Source: Topomyia yanbarensis (lineage: Eukaryota; Arthropoda; Insecta; Diptera; Culicidae). From it: a DNA stretch of 64,000 nucleotides. How positions within the stretch are numbered: the first letter of the stretch is position 1; each line of letters begins with the position of its first letter. Position numbers and translations under genes: made by a program. Below are positions 45,165-57,049 of the stretch, piece after piece. The stretch is taken from assembly GCF_030247195.1 (NCBI RefSeq), contig NC_080671.1, positions 303,130,504 through 303,194,503 on the forward strand. Reading direction: 5' to 3'. Under the pieces are notes generated by a model. The model had not been told where the DNA came from, made no database searches, and saw only the letters and a list, made by a program, of their open reading frames with translations.

Positions 45165-47200
45165 AGACGTCAACATTTTTACATTTCCTACAAAAGAAAT
45201 GTATAGGATTCGCGAAAATTTTGAAAACTTTTTCCGAGGCCCGGAGTGCCGAGTTTCATATACCAATCGACTTAGCTCGACAACCTGGGACAATGTCTGT
45301 ATGTGTGTGTGTGGGTATGTATGAATGTGCACTAATGTCATGTAATTATCTCAGCAACCACCACTGAACCGATCTTAACGAAATTGGTTTCAAATGAAAG
45401 GCCTAACGTTGCCATTTAACTCTATTGTTTTTGTTTTTCGATAGGTTGTTTACTTTCTGAAATATGGATGATTCACAACACAAAGGGTTTAAAGCAAATA
45501 ACTTTTGAACAAAGCAATATAGTCGTACTATGTGCACACAATAAAAAATGTAAAAATACCTTTCTAACAAGCAATAGATTTTTAAAATTCGTTGATGAAC
45601 GACGGAGATATTAAGCATTTTATATTTTTATTCCTCGCTTACCAATTTTTACTAACAAAAAATGAGATCGTTACATATCGGTCATTCCACGCGAAGTGAT
45701 CAAAAAAGATGCAAACTTGAAATCGACCTCCACGGATTTGAACAAAATTTGGAGGAATTGTTCATCTAGGGCCAATATATAAAAACCCAAATGTTTGTGT
45801 CAATTGAACCACCCCTCGGGTCATGGGAGCACCCCCCGTTTTGGTAAATTGCCAAAACCCTTGATTTTCTTTTGATCATATCTCCGGTTCTATTTACTCT
45901 AGAATCAAACCACAAGATGGCTTTTGAATCAAATTGTTCAAGGAGTCTATAAAAAATATTATTTTTTGCCGACAGTGTTGCCAACTATGCAATTTTTCAG
46001 TTAAATATTAAAAGTTAATTTTTCTCTCAATACGTATATTTTAATTTTGAATTCTTCAGACATTTTTACATAAAAATCACTTATCGTCCCAATATAATAT
46101 GAGCGCATCCTGAGATATACCGTTTTGAAGGGAAAAACTGCGATTTTCTCATATAAAAATCCATTTTTATTGGCCAAAATTGAGAAAATCTTCAAACTGT
46201 CATAAAAATCGACCCTGATCTGCTAGAAGCAGTTTTTCATCATTTCTCGTCTACTTCACGAAAAATTGTGTCTGAACTCAGAATACTCAAGTTGGTTTTT
46301 TAGTGTTGAGCGCTTGCGATTTTATATGGGAAATTGCGGTTTTTTCTCTTCAAAACGGTGTATCTCAGGATGCGCTCATATTATATTGGGATGATAAGTT
46401 TTTTATGTAAAAATGTCTGAGGAACGCGATGGCATTAAAATTTTCAAAATTAAAATATACATATTGAGAGAAAAATTAACTTTTAATATTTAACTGAAAA
46501 AATTGTATAATTGGCAACACTGCCGGCAAAAAATAATACTTTTAATAGACTCCTTGAACAATTTTATTCAAAAGCCATCTTGTGGTTTAATTCTAGAGTA
46601 AATAGAACCGGAGATATGATCAAAAGAAAATCAAGGGTTTTGGCAATTTACCAAAACGAGGGGTGCTCCCATGACCCGAGGGGTGGTTCAATTGTCACAA
46701 AAATTTGGGATTTTATATGTTGGCCCTAGATGAACAATTCCTCTAAATTTTGTTCAAATCCGTGGAGGTCGATTACACGTGCCTTGATCATTTCGCATGG
46801 AATGACCCATATAGAATATTGCTTTAGTGGTGTTTTAGCGGCTAAACTAACCCGATTTTGAATATCGGGGTATGAAAACACATCTGCTTGATTCAAGAAA
46901 TTTAATTCCTAATTTTTTTGTGAATTTACTTCAAAATTAATTAACTATTTCTCAAAAATTAATAGGTACGCAAGTTCACTTCAAAGACAAACCAATGTGT
47001 AAATTCAATTCAAAGTGAAAATTTGTCCAGAGTTGATGTATTTACTCGTTGAATTGAGCATTGCTTTCAGTCGTGAGATAGACGTTGGATGGTATATGAA
47101 TGCACAGATCACCTAGCAATCCACCTAGCAGTGAGAAAATTGATTTCTAATATAATTCATATTCATATTATACTCGTAACATCACCAAGAGCAACTGTGT
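45165..47200 (+). repeat. Dispersed repeat, copy 2, split by a foldback
   Basis: Same landmarks as 43900-44800 in the same order. The copy is interrupted at 45679-46807 by the foldback element, and homology resumes at 46813 with AGAATATTGCTTTAGTGG. It ends with GATGGTATATGAATGCACAG and CACCTAGCAATCCACC. Confidence 0.8.
45679..46807. mobile_element. Foldback element, 1,129 bp, with CATAT duplication
   Basis: Left arm about 45679-46166 and right arm about 46316-46807 are inverted copies of roughly 490 bp around a loop of 149 nt; outer ends share GGTCATTCC. CATAT flanks both sides (45674-45678 and 46808-46812). Copy 1 of the host repeat shows the site without the insertion near 44411-44420. Each arm carries a 72-codon open frame reading in from the element centre, with about ten residue differences and no recognised domain. 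A related, decayed outer-end string lies near 27752-27838. Superfamily not assigned. Confidence 0.85.
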
Positions 47201-48135
47201 TTTTGAATAACAAAATTCTAGTGAAAGTTTATCTTCTTTTGCAAGATTTTTGTTATACTAATTATGGCGTAAAAATTATCAGTTGCATTATGTATAATAA
47301 AGATGTAAGAAATCAAAATTTAGTCATATGTACAAAAATAATGTCACAGCACCAACCATCAACCGATCTCTCCCCAATCGTGTTCATGGCAACTGTTACG
47401 ACTCAGATCTATCATGATATTTCCAAATCCATTTCTAAGATGTGTCATAAGATCTTCAACTAATCTGAAATATTTGATAGTATCCAAGCTAATTTAATCT
47501 TGCGATGCATTTGTTCAGGTTAAAGAAAACAAACCTATTTTTGTCTTCTGTTTCCCTATAAATAGTTTTCCGTTTTAGTGTAGAACAGGGCCACTTGCGG
47601 AAACAAACGAAATATTACATTCTATTTGAAAAGGAAAATATTTGTGGTCATAATTTGCAAAATATTTGTATTATGAGAAAACTATAACTAATTTATGTTT
47701 AAACCCTGCTTTCCTCTGAATGGCTATTCCTTTGAAACGTTGCACTAAGGAGAGTCATATGACCAAAAACCAAAAACTACATGAACTCCAATTTAATTGT
47801 ATATACTATAATTACAGATATCCTTGGGTATTTCAAATTGGGTAATATGGTTGTTTGGTGACAAAAATGTTGAAAAAAGACATCCCAAGTGCACGTTTTG
47901 AATTTTTCGTATCTCTACTGAATTTTTAATGAAACATATGCTCAAATGTGTCATTTGAAAATTGAGAACACCTGTTTTGGGTAGATATTATTGAAAATTC
48001 AGATTCATTGCACTTTTATGAAAAATTACGGATCAAATTCAACAAATATCCACAAATTAGTACCGGGAAAAATGACGTCGAAAGACCCGTGAACTATCGA
48101 ACTATAGTTGCATCTCAGTAAAAGGATGCTTTTAA
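47201..48135. other. Intergenic, no gene recognised
   Basis: The longest open frame (47089-47463) begins inside the repeat and has no recognisable domain; I do not call it a gene. The rest is AT-rich. Confidence 0.4.
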
Positions 48136-48147
48136 CTTATAACGATG

Positions 48148-48349
48148 AACAGATGGAGATGGCTTTTGGTCACGGTTTTAGCCAATATTATTTTATTTGG
48201 TCTATCGCCTACGTTTCGAAGGTCTACGCCTTCATCTTCAGGGCAAAACTACAATTAACAACTTGATGACATATAACAATCACAGATTTACAATCAGTAC
48301 AGAATTACTTACAACGGTTACAATAATATCATAGTCAAGTGATTTTGAA
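48148..48349 (-). repeat. Penelope left arm (inverted pseudo-LTR)
   Basis: 202 bp, exact reverse complement of 49095-49296. It abuts the left target duplication with no tail. It replaces the upstream polyprotein sequence: coding homology starts immediately at 48350. Confidence 0.92.
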
Positions 48350-48812
48350 TGTTTCCTTAAGCTTTAAATGTACAAAAACCATTTCTTCTCTATTCACAAA
48401 ATTAAAAGATCCAACATCAGAACAATCTAAGCGGAATGTGATCTATCGCATTCCGTGTTCAGATTGTGAGTGCTCATACGTTGGTTTAACAACTCAGCAA
48501 CTCAAACAACGACTAGCTGGCCACCGCTCGCTTATAAAACGATACAACGATTTCAAATCGTCAAACTGTGAGCGGGAGACAGGAAACGCAGATGAGTTCA
48601 AAAAGACGGCGCTAATGGTTCACATGATCGAAAAGGAGCACAGTTTTGATTTGTCAAGAACCAAAATTCTTGATCATGACAATAGACTGCCGGCCCTTCA
48701 AATTCTAGAAATGTGCCATATTTTCAGTGACGGTTCGACGATAAATTTCAGGACCGACACAAATAATTTGAACGCAGCATACTCTGGTGTGTTGCATTCT
48801 CTCTCGCATTAA
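48350..48812 (+). pseudogene. Penelope GIY-YIG endonuclease domain, 5'-truncated
   Basis: The open frame (formally from 48339) encodes the C-terminal endonuclease of a Penelope-like polyprotein, which nicks target DNA for insertion. Visible features: a linker LFTKLKDPTSEQS, then VIYRIPC and SYVGLT (the GIY and YIG strands), the C-x2-C-x-C cluster between them that marks Penelope GIY-YIG domains, an Arg-containing LKQRLAGHR helix, MVHMIEKEHSF, and the catalytic-Glu helix LQILEMCHI. The end LNAAYSGVLHSLSH is followed by TAA. The domain itself looks intact; the reverse transcriptase that normally precedes it is missing and no own start codon is evident. Confidence 0.9.
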
Positions 48813-49094
48813 GCATAACCATTACTTGCTCTTTCTCTCATTGTTTCTCTCGCTCTGCGGATTCATCCCATCTGTCAAATTTTCGTTTCTACTACCATCT
48901 GTTCCGTACCAAGACGATAATTACACATACTTTTGCTCTATTGAAACATTTCATTGCTCAGTCTGCTAGTGATGTGCGCGGGGTTCCTTTATGTAAGCTT
49001 TCCGATAAATTAAATATTTCCGTTTAAAATTAATTTCAACCAAACTTAATGATATTACAGTGTAGAGTAGCGTGTTGCGTTTTGAGATTCAATG

Positions 49095-49296
49095 TTCAAA
49101 ATCACTTGACTATGATATTATTGTAACCGTTGTAAGTAATTCTGTACTGATTGTAAATCTGTGATTGTTATATGTCATCAAGTTGTTAATTGTAGTTTTG
49201 CCCTGAAGATGAAGGCGTAGACCTTCGAAACGTAGGCGATAGACCAAATAAAATAATATTGGCTAAAACCGTGACCAAAAGCCATCTCCATCTGTT
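49095..49296 (+). repeat. Penelope right arm (pseudo-LTR)
   Basis: 202 bp, forward orientation. It carries CTGAAGATGAAGGCGTAGAC followed by CTTCGAAACG, a hammerhead-ribozyme-like core arrangement, and AATAAA near its end. Confidence 0.9.
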
Positions 49297-49339
49297 GAAA
49301 ACAAAGTGGTCGTTCTTCCAGTTAGCTTATAACGATGGT

Positions 49340-50600
49340 TTCAATTGCCCAAATTTGTCTTATGCTGAGAACGCTTCAATTGTCTCAAAAGCTATCCATG
49401 GTCACTTTCAATGGCCACTGCCTTTTCGATGAATTTAAATACTTATTCTGGTAGTTTGAACCATTCCTTTGTCACGGTATTGGTTTCTGTAGGACTCATA
49501 AACCCATATCTCCAGAACGAGAATTCCGAACGAAACAATTGTTATATGATAAAGATGGGTGGAAAGAGACTGCATTGCAATCGACTGAATGCACGGCTTT
49601 TGTGCCATCGACAATAATATAACAGCCATAATCTAGACACATCACACTCTTTTCTATATACTTTAATGCAAATTAATACTATTTACAGGTGGCCTTATCT
49701 CAGTTTACCATTTCCAATTACGCGTTAAAATTCTGGACCTGAAAATTCTATTCTGTACAAAAATCATTTTTCAGATATCTGTGACTAAAAAGGCATCTTT
49801 TAATTCCAAGACAAATTCCTGATTTCTAGATGACCTGATGACTAATTAAGGCCCATCAGTAGAAACACCAGACAATCTTAAAAACGCCGTCAAGAAAAAA
49901 AAACGAAAAAGAGAACGTCCATAATAATTTTAATAAACACTTCAGAATATTCTGAAACAATGATTTTGGAATTTGTGAAATTCGTTTTTTTCATTTACTT
50001 CATTTAACTAAATGTTTAAATTTTATTCTCTATGCTCATTTTTCCAGATCATTCATTTCATTTGTTTATTTTTTCCATTTTAAATATTTGACTGATTTTA
50101 AATATATGATCATCTCATTTGAATGATTTTTTAAATTTAGCATTATTTTGATTCATTTTGTTTATTTGACCTCATTTTATCTATTTTACTCATTTCATTC
50201 TTTGTATACATTCCGATCAGTTTATTATCTCATGCATCTTAATCGTATCATTCATTTAATTTATTTTATTCACTTTTTCGTGTTATGCAATTTTATATTA
50301 TTTTTCGGGTTCACACACTTTATTCATTTTAATAATCTGACTTATTTTGTTCAGTCATTCATTTTATACATTATTTTATACATTTCATCTAGAACATAAA
50401 TTAGACACAATTTAGTTTATTCTATTAATTCTATTACTTTTTTAATATCGCTGATGTTTTTTCATTTCAATCATTTTATTGTTTAAAAGTAAACAAAATG
50501 AAAAAAATGAGAAAATTTAGAGAAAGAAAACATTTTTATTTATTTTATCACTTTCTTCATTATGTTTATTTTATTCATTCTATTCATTTTATTGATTTTA
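49340..50600. repeat. Intergenic then T-rich low-complexity tract
   Basis: 49340-49980 holds nothing recognised. From about 49985 the plus strand is dominated by TTTAT, TCATTT and TTCATTTTAT-type strings, a degenerate simple repeat that continues at 51984 beyond an inserted element. Confidence 0.7.
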
Positions 50601-50604
50601 TTAA

Positions 50605-51979
50605 CCCTCGGCATACCTTGTTTTTTATGAACAATCACGTTTTCAAACAGCTATAATTTTGGGATTAGACAAGATTTCCTCACAAAAAAGTAAAACTAAT
50701 AATTGTGACTATCACCGTTTATTTGAGCGCTAATAGAAATATCCGTAGAACTGAAGTTATTGCAATTGTTCTGATTGGATTTCACTGAAGCAGTGCGGCC
50801 AGAGACATTTTCAGTTATAGGTGAAAAATTGTATTTTGATATATCTTCGTTGTCTCCAACACGCAGCGAAATTTCAATCGGTTAAACCAACAAAATGGAT
50901 TTTTGATTTGAATCGTCACTCTATTATTGATTCAAAACTCAGCGATTTTTAAATATACATTATTTTATTGTTGAACTAAAAATATTTTTATTTCAATCAA
51001 ATTTGATTTTATGTTGGTCTTACATAGTACCAATTCAGCGTGTATTGTGTATTTTTTGTGTGTATTCTATGCATGGTACATATTTTTTTTCCTGATACAT
51101 GTAAGTAAGAAAAGCAAATCAAAAGCATCACAATTCTTTTACTAAATGTAAAATTTCTATTTCCACAGACTTACAACGGTCACAACATACAGGCCAGTTG
51201 GGGTGCTAGTGCTACAATTGTACTGACGTAAAGGATGATCTCTGCGTAAGGGTAAATATTAAAATAATTTATATTGACAGTAACATTATCTTTTTAACTT
51301 ACAGAACAACCCTGAAATGTTGAAAGTTGTATGGCAACTGATTCTGCAAGTTTTAGAACGGTTTTATTATAAATAAAAATTAAACCCTTGCAAAAATTGT
51401 TTTATTTTTATTAGAAAGAAACCTAGAAAGAAACAAACATTTCAATAGTAATTGTTTACTATAATAATCGTTGTTTCAACAACAGAATATTGTTGAACTA
51501 ATCGTGTTCACATCATTCGATCAATAACACAGTGTCGATCGTTTCAACAATTTTATTGTTGATTCAACCGATAATGCGATTAAAATCTAGAAACGTCAAA
51601 ACCAGAATTTGTTGTAGAAATAACAATATTATGGATTGAATCAAGAAAAGAATATTATTAGCCCTGAGACAATAATAATTATTATTGAATTTGAACCAGA
51701 ATATTGTTATATCTACAATACAGTTTTCTGCGTGAAATATTGTTGAAAACTGATAAATTTTATCAATATAGTCTGCTTTCGGCTATCTTTTCTGCCTAAT
51801 CAGAGTATTGAAAACTTTGCAGGAGATGTGTATTAAGGTATGTAAAAATTGAGCAGCTTCTCACACTGCTAGATAAGCATCTATCTTGATCAAAACAAAT
51901 TTTTTGCGTTGCTTTACTTTAACAATTTTAAGAAAAACGGTTTTGGAACCAAATATGTGCTAGGTATGGTATGAAAGGG
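50605..51979. mobile_element. TTAA-flanked element with CCCT ends, 1.38 kb
   Basis: Flanked by TTAA (50601-50604 and 51980-51983). The ends are CCCT...AGGG with a short imperfect inverted match CCCTnnCATACC. It interrupts an otherwise continuous T-rich tract. TTAA plus CCCT is the piggyBac signature. No transposase frame; the interior (51470-51730) is rich in palindromic CAACAATATTGTTG-type strings. Confidence 0.7.
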
Positions 51980-51983
51980 TTAA

Positions 51984-52390
51984 TTTTATCCACATTATTC
52001 ATATTATTTATCTTATTAATTCAATAATTTTTTTATTGTTTTATTCATATTATTTATTTCATTTATTTTAATCATTTTATTAAATTGTAAATTTTTCCCA
52101 GTTCATATATTATACAGTTTCTTCATTTTATTAATTCGGTTTAGTCAGTAATTTTTATTATTAGATGACAGTTTGTTAGCTTGAAACAATTTAATTTACT
52201 CTCTTCATTTCATAACTTTTTTAATATTGTCTAATTTTCATTTGAGCTAATTTGATTTATTTTATTAATTTGCTTTATATGAATCATTCTATCCATTCTA
52301 TGAATAACTTTTTTGCCTCATAATTATTTTAATCTTTAATTTGTTTTATTATTTTTCTTTAATTTATTCAGATTTTTATACGTGCAGGAC
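51984..52390. repeat. T-rich low-complexity tract, second part
   Basis: Same TTTATTCAT-style degenerate repeat as 49985-50600, separated from it by the TTAA-flanked element. Confidence 0.7.
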
Positions 52391-52603
52391 TCGAAACTGT
52401 GCTTATCTCACATCTAGTTGCTTGCCAACTTTGCGTGCGTTTGGCAAACTAATGAATAATACAACAGTGATATGTGTAAGAAATGTCTCATTTCACTGAT
52501 AGGTGGATTAAATCGGTTTTAAATATAATAAACACATTTTACATAAACTGTCTCACACGGCCCTATGCCTGTTTCAAATCTATTAGGATGTCACACTTAA
52601 TAA

Positions 52604-52850
52604 GGGACCATTCATAAATTACGTAACGCAAAAATTTCTCAAAATTGAGTCCCCCTCCCCATATGTAACAAATTGTCACAAATTTCTCTATCCTCCCTCC
52701 CCTATTATGCAACAAATTCCTAAAAAAAATTCTTCAGAAAAACATATTACGTAACGTTCTTGCTTACTCCCCCATATGTCACACTTTGTCGTACACCCTA
52801 CCACACCTCCCCCACCCCCTAAAAGCGTTATGTAATTTAAGAATGGTCCC
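52604..52850. mobile_element. Miniature inverted-repeat element, 247 bp
   Basis: Begins GGGACCATTCATAAATTACG and ends with its near-complement TTAAGAATGGTCCC; inboard ACGTAAC motifs and C-rich clusters match the older copy at 1739-1983. A clean target duplication is not evident. A fragment related to the 9-12 kb family end (GGTGGATTAAATCGGTTTTA) lies just upstream at 52503. Confidence 0.8.
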
Positions 52851-53362
52851 TGATTAATCACGCTTGAATTATTATCAATAGCCAGCAATTGGTTTCCAGA
52901 AACTAGCATGCTAACAACATATTTAAGCAATACACATTTAAAATAAATCAATTTATTTTAATTCTACTTGGCGTTGAATATCGCTATTTACATCATATTA
53001 CTCCATAATAGCGGTTGTTTCTAATGTTGATAAGGGTAATTTTAAAGAGTCGATTTAACACCACCAAAAACACCGGTCATGAAACTCTGCAGCTGTCTTA
53101 TCCAGTGCAAAACGAACACCGTACACGCTCATTCAAAACTACTCAAAATTTGAGTTCAGAGCACTCAATTTCAAAATAGAATAAATTTGAATTTGAATAG
53201 AATAAACTTAACTTGTAAGTAACCATAACGTTTTCAAAGTTTCAAGTGAGAAAATTCTTATTCTCAAGAAAAATGCGTGGAGTCGGACGTCGACAAAAAT
53301 AAAAAAAATAAAAAAATAATAACTTGCAGTTGAACAGTCGACACGAATCGTTAATCGTTAAT

Positions 53363-53590
53363 CGTCAAGGCCCTCTGATTAAATCTTCAGACATCGCAAA
53401 CACCTGGACAACGTCTTGGAGGTATAGGTAAATGACTTACGAAGTACCAGTAATTTCCTTTGTAGTTATATATAAAAATGCGGAATGGTTATTTTTCGTA
53501 TTTGCTTTTTGACTAAAGTTTACTCACACTTAACATTTTAATACCAAACTCAAAACTGAGTAGACGAGGAGAACTCAGTTTTGGACTACG
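53363..53590 (-). repeat. Dispersed repeat, minus-strand copy
   Basis: Reverse-orientation partner of 38032-38242, ending GTAGACGAGGAGAACTCAG and CTACG near 53590. The preceding 52851-53362 stretch shows no gene. Confidence 0.8.
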
Positions 53591-53624
53591 TGCACTTTTT
53601 ATGAAATTTGAATTTTTTTACATT

Positions 53625-54240
53625 TCTTATAAAAGAAATGTATAGAATTCGAGGCCCGGAGGGCTGAGTCTTATATACCAATCCATTCAGCCCGACGATT
53701 TGGGACAATGTCTGTGTGTCTGTGTGTGTATGTAACGGACAAACTCTCATTCGTGTTTCTCAGCAATGGCTGAACCGATCTTATCCAAACTGATTTTAAA
53801 TGAAAGACCTATCACCCAGACAGAATGTCATTAATTCGTTTTTGATTCTGATGTTTAGTTTTCAAAATATGAATGTTTGAAAATATAAAAATGGTGTTTT
53901 CTGCAGTTTTTTTTAAAATTATCTGCCGAAATTGGCGACATAGATAAACACTTTACATATCTTTGAACAGCCTATACGAATACCTTTCGAACGAGCTATA
54001 GATTGTTGAAATCGGACTATTATCTAAAGAGATATTTATCATTAAATATGGACGAAAGATTTTTATCATTTCCCATAGCCACAAATAAGACCAAAAACAG
54101 GATATTTATTTTTAACGCCAAAACGGCTAATTTTAGGTCAATAGTGTCTTCGGAGAATTTGATGGATGTAATATGGCCTTTCTTTTGGTATTATTTTTTT
54201 GATGATTAATCCACCTACGAGTGAGATATTTTCATAAATT
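53625..54240 (+). repeat. Dispersed repeat related to 43900 and 45165
   Basis: Shares GAAATGTATAG, GAGGCCCGGAG, TATATACCAATC, GGGACAATGTCTGTGTG, GGCTGAACCGATCTTA, AAATGAAAGACCTA and a closing TTAATCCACCTAC with the copies at 43.9 and 45.2 kb. Non-coding. Confidence 0.7.
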
Positions 54241-54642
54241 TTCTTGGAAGTGATTGTATTGAAATGATGTCTTCAGCAAATTTGTAGCTCTTACTATTGC
54301 GAATAACTTTACTGAAGACATCAAATATTTATTTTGAATATTTTAAAAGTTATAGCTTGTTGTATGTGGATTACCCTTCGGCGACTATTTATTGTTCAAT
54401 ATAGTAGTAAAGCATTTAAATTAGCCAAATATTATTTCGATAAAACGAATTTTGTATGTCCTTTTTCTATCTACAATCGCCAGAAATAACCGCCGAACGA
54501 TTCCAAGTTGGAACTTGATCACTTGTCGATTCAAAAAATTTCATTTGCGCGAACCTGATGACTGCAAAATTTCTAAGTCACAAACATCGGATCGTTCTGA
54601 AACATATCTTAGAAAATGAAAAGCTATATAAATAACTCCAAG

Positions 54643-55831
54643 CAACGGCGTAGCCAAGAGAAGGCTTCAGGATTCAACCCCACCTCTTGCCGCCCACCCA
54701 AAAAACTAATTGGATTGATGGATGTTGACCTGTAACTAATCTATTGGTCTTGATCTAATAGTTGTCTAATCACATCAATATCAAATACCTGCCTGAAAAC
54801 ATTCCAATAGGCACTCATTCCAAGGCTCTGAAATCAATCATAATCCTCAGATTTCCTATCATATTGAGCTCACTTTTGAATGGGTGTACTGTGATATGGA
54901 ATAGGGTCTTTTTAATAGGAAGCGAAGTTGGAAACACAGAAACATGAAACATAGAACTGCTCACCGAAAAATTGCACAGCATTCAACATTCGCTGAACGT
55001 GTCTTTATTTTGGGAATGCGTAGAGTTGAGACAAAAACGTAATATGATTAAAAACGAGGATAGCACTTTCCGAAAGTAGAGTGAAACTTATGAAAAATGG
55101 CGTTTTCCATTCGACTCTAGCAGGTCCTGATCAATTTTGATGAGCTTTTGTTTCTGTTGTGGTACCAATTATATGAATAGGTGAAATAAATGTTCGCAAA
55201 CAGTAATTTAAGGTCAAGATTACATCATTTTGCAATCGCCAATTTCGGAGGTTTAGTATCTTCGATAAATTTCACAAACGTTGAACAACACATCATCTGA
55301 TAAAATAACTTTGGCGTTATATCCTCTAAGAAGTATTTATGGAGAATTTACTCTTCAAACAAATCTAGTTCCAGGTTTAAAGTCTTCAGCAAAACTTTGG
55401 GGAGTGCTATTACAAACCACTTTGTTGAAGCCAAGAAGCCTCCGTGTGTTCAGGGTATCAACATATTCAACATATTTTAGGCTATACCTTTAAAATAAAT
55501 TATTATGATTTTACTGCTTATGATCTTCTACTATTCATAAAAAATAAATTTTACATTTATCCAAAGCTTGAGTTTGTGAAGCTCGCAATAAAAAGTTGTT
55601 TAAGATAAAAAAATGATTAAGGAACATTTCGTAAATATAATTTTAGAACTCAATATATTCCCTACACGTAGTATTCATTCCTGTAAATAAAGTTGTTTTT
55701 AGTGATAGTCTCAAAAATTCGCTAAAGAAACGAACTCTGTCGCTATTTCTTCAAATATTACGGTTTCGGAATTATGTCATTTGGAGATTAAGTTCGATTT
55801 TCACCAAACCGAGTTTCTAGCTACGCCGCTG
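54643..55831. mobile_element. hAT-like non-autonomous element, about 1.19 kb
   Basis: The left end CAACGGCGTAGCCAAGA faces, in reverse, the right end CAGCGGCGTAGCTAGAAA. The flanking 8-mers ACTCCAAG and ACCCTAAA match at only 5 of 8 positions, compatible with a decayed 8-bp hAT duplication. No transposase frame. Terminal style and 8-bp spacing suggest hAT; this is an inference. Confidence 0.6.
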
Positions 55832-56389
55832 ACCCTAAATAGGTAGAAACAAAGTCGTTCTACACTCGGCCACAAGAAACTTCGTCGAATACTGCCTATT
55901 TATTACAATACAGTGAAGCTATTAGACTGGATCAAGGCTGATAAAAACGGGTCTTTACTGTGTTTATTATTCACTGTGTCCCACATTAATAGGTCCATCC
56001 CTTCTTCTGAGAATATTTTCTTTCAATTGCATCGAACTACACAAATTTTTTGGTAGTTTTCAAGGGGTTATACTTCTTCCAACATTTTGCTGATCCTATT
56101 CCTATTCGTGCAATAGTTTATGTTAAAAGGGCTTCCTAAATTAATTGGTATACTTAAGGGCTTATATGTTGCAGATTGAGAAAATACAGACATTTTCAGC
56201 TTTTTTTCCTACACAATATTACAAAAGCTTATTAAACAACTTTCCCTAATCCCAGTTTGATCTGATTACTTAGAGCAATCGGTTCGTTGCAACTAAAGCT
56301 CTACGTCTTTCGGCTCTAGCGACACACAAGTAGCTTAAATTAGTTAAAATCCGTGACAAACATACAAATCGCGTAACGATCCGTCGATC

Positions 56390-57049
56390 CCCGGCGCGAG
56401 ACACGTTAATGTGAGTTGGATGTGGCCTTTTTTGGCATTTTAAGAAAGAGTGATCTTAGTTTCATTTTACGGGAGAGTAAGAGTAACCTTCCAATAAAGT
56501 AATGTAACTAGGTTGAAACTTGCATATCAGTGAAAAATCGGTGGTTGAAGTTTTAATCACGGACGGGCCGTCGAATCCCGACGTGAAAGTGAAATAACTA
56601 AGTTGGAGACAATGGCATTAATTTTGGCGAACTCCGTATGAAAATCTTAGTGCAGTGATACTAAACTAAACGAAAAACCAAGACAAGGCGCCTACGGGCG
56701 GTAGCGTCGGTGAAATAGCCCCCTGCTAGTCTTTTCGGAACGATACAATCTTTACAGTTGCGTAAAAATTTGTGTGAGAGAAATAAGTTCCTAAAAGTCT
56801 AAAAGTTCAAAATAAAAGTATCCCGAAGTAAGATACAGTGCGACACAACCTTCACAGTTGTATTAAACACCGTACAGAAGAACAAAAGCTCGACGCGCAA
56901 AGGAAAAGCAGCTTGCAAGCAAGAAAGTACAACAAGAGACTTTGCTGACGACCGTAGGTAAAAAGTGTAATTAACCTACGAAGAGATAATTAGCCTACAG
57001 ATAAATATCAAAACAACAGTTTTTGACGAGGCAAAACCAATGAGCACAA
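56390..57049 (+). other. Probable 5' UTR of the following non-LTR remnant
   Basis: GC-richer than its surroundings and without a gene. Two related strings, GATACAATCTTTACAGTTG (56742) and CGACACAACCTTCACAGTTG (56841), lie about 100 bp apart. Non-LTR elements often carry internal promoters in such leaders; no transcription start is evident. Confidence 0.4.

Larger units (their letters stand above)
48148..49325 (+). mobile_element. Truncated Penelope-like element with inverted arms
   Basis: The element lies between a 12-bp target duplication CTTATAACGATG (48136-48147 and 49326-49337). Arms 48148-48349 and 49095-49296 are perfect inverted copies (202 of 202 by eye). Between them are only the GIY-YIG endonuclease part of the Penelope polyprotein and its 3' UTR; the reverse transcriptase is absent. 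A 29-bp tail (49297-49325) follows the right arm. Inverted pseudo-LTRs and variable-length target duplications are known for Penelope-like elements. Confidence 0.92.

Noticed and set aside
47089..47463. 124-codon plus-strand frame
   Set aside because: It begins in a dispersed repeat, and neither composition nor motifs support a gene.
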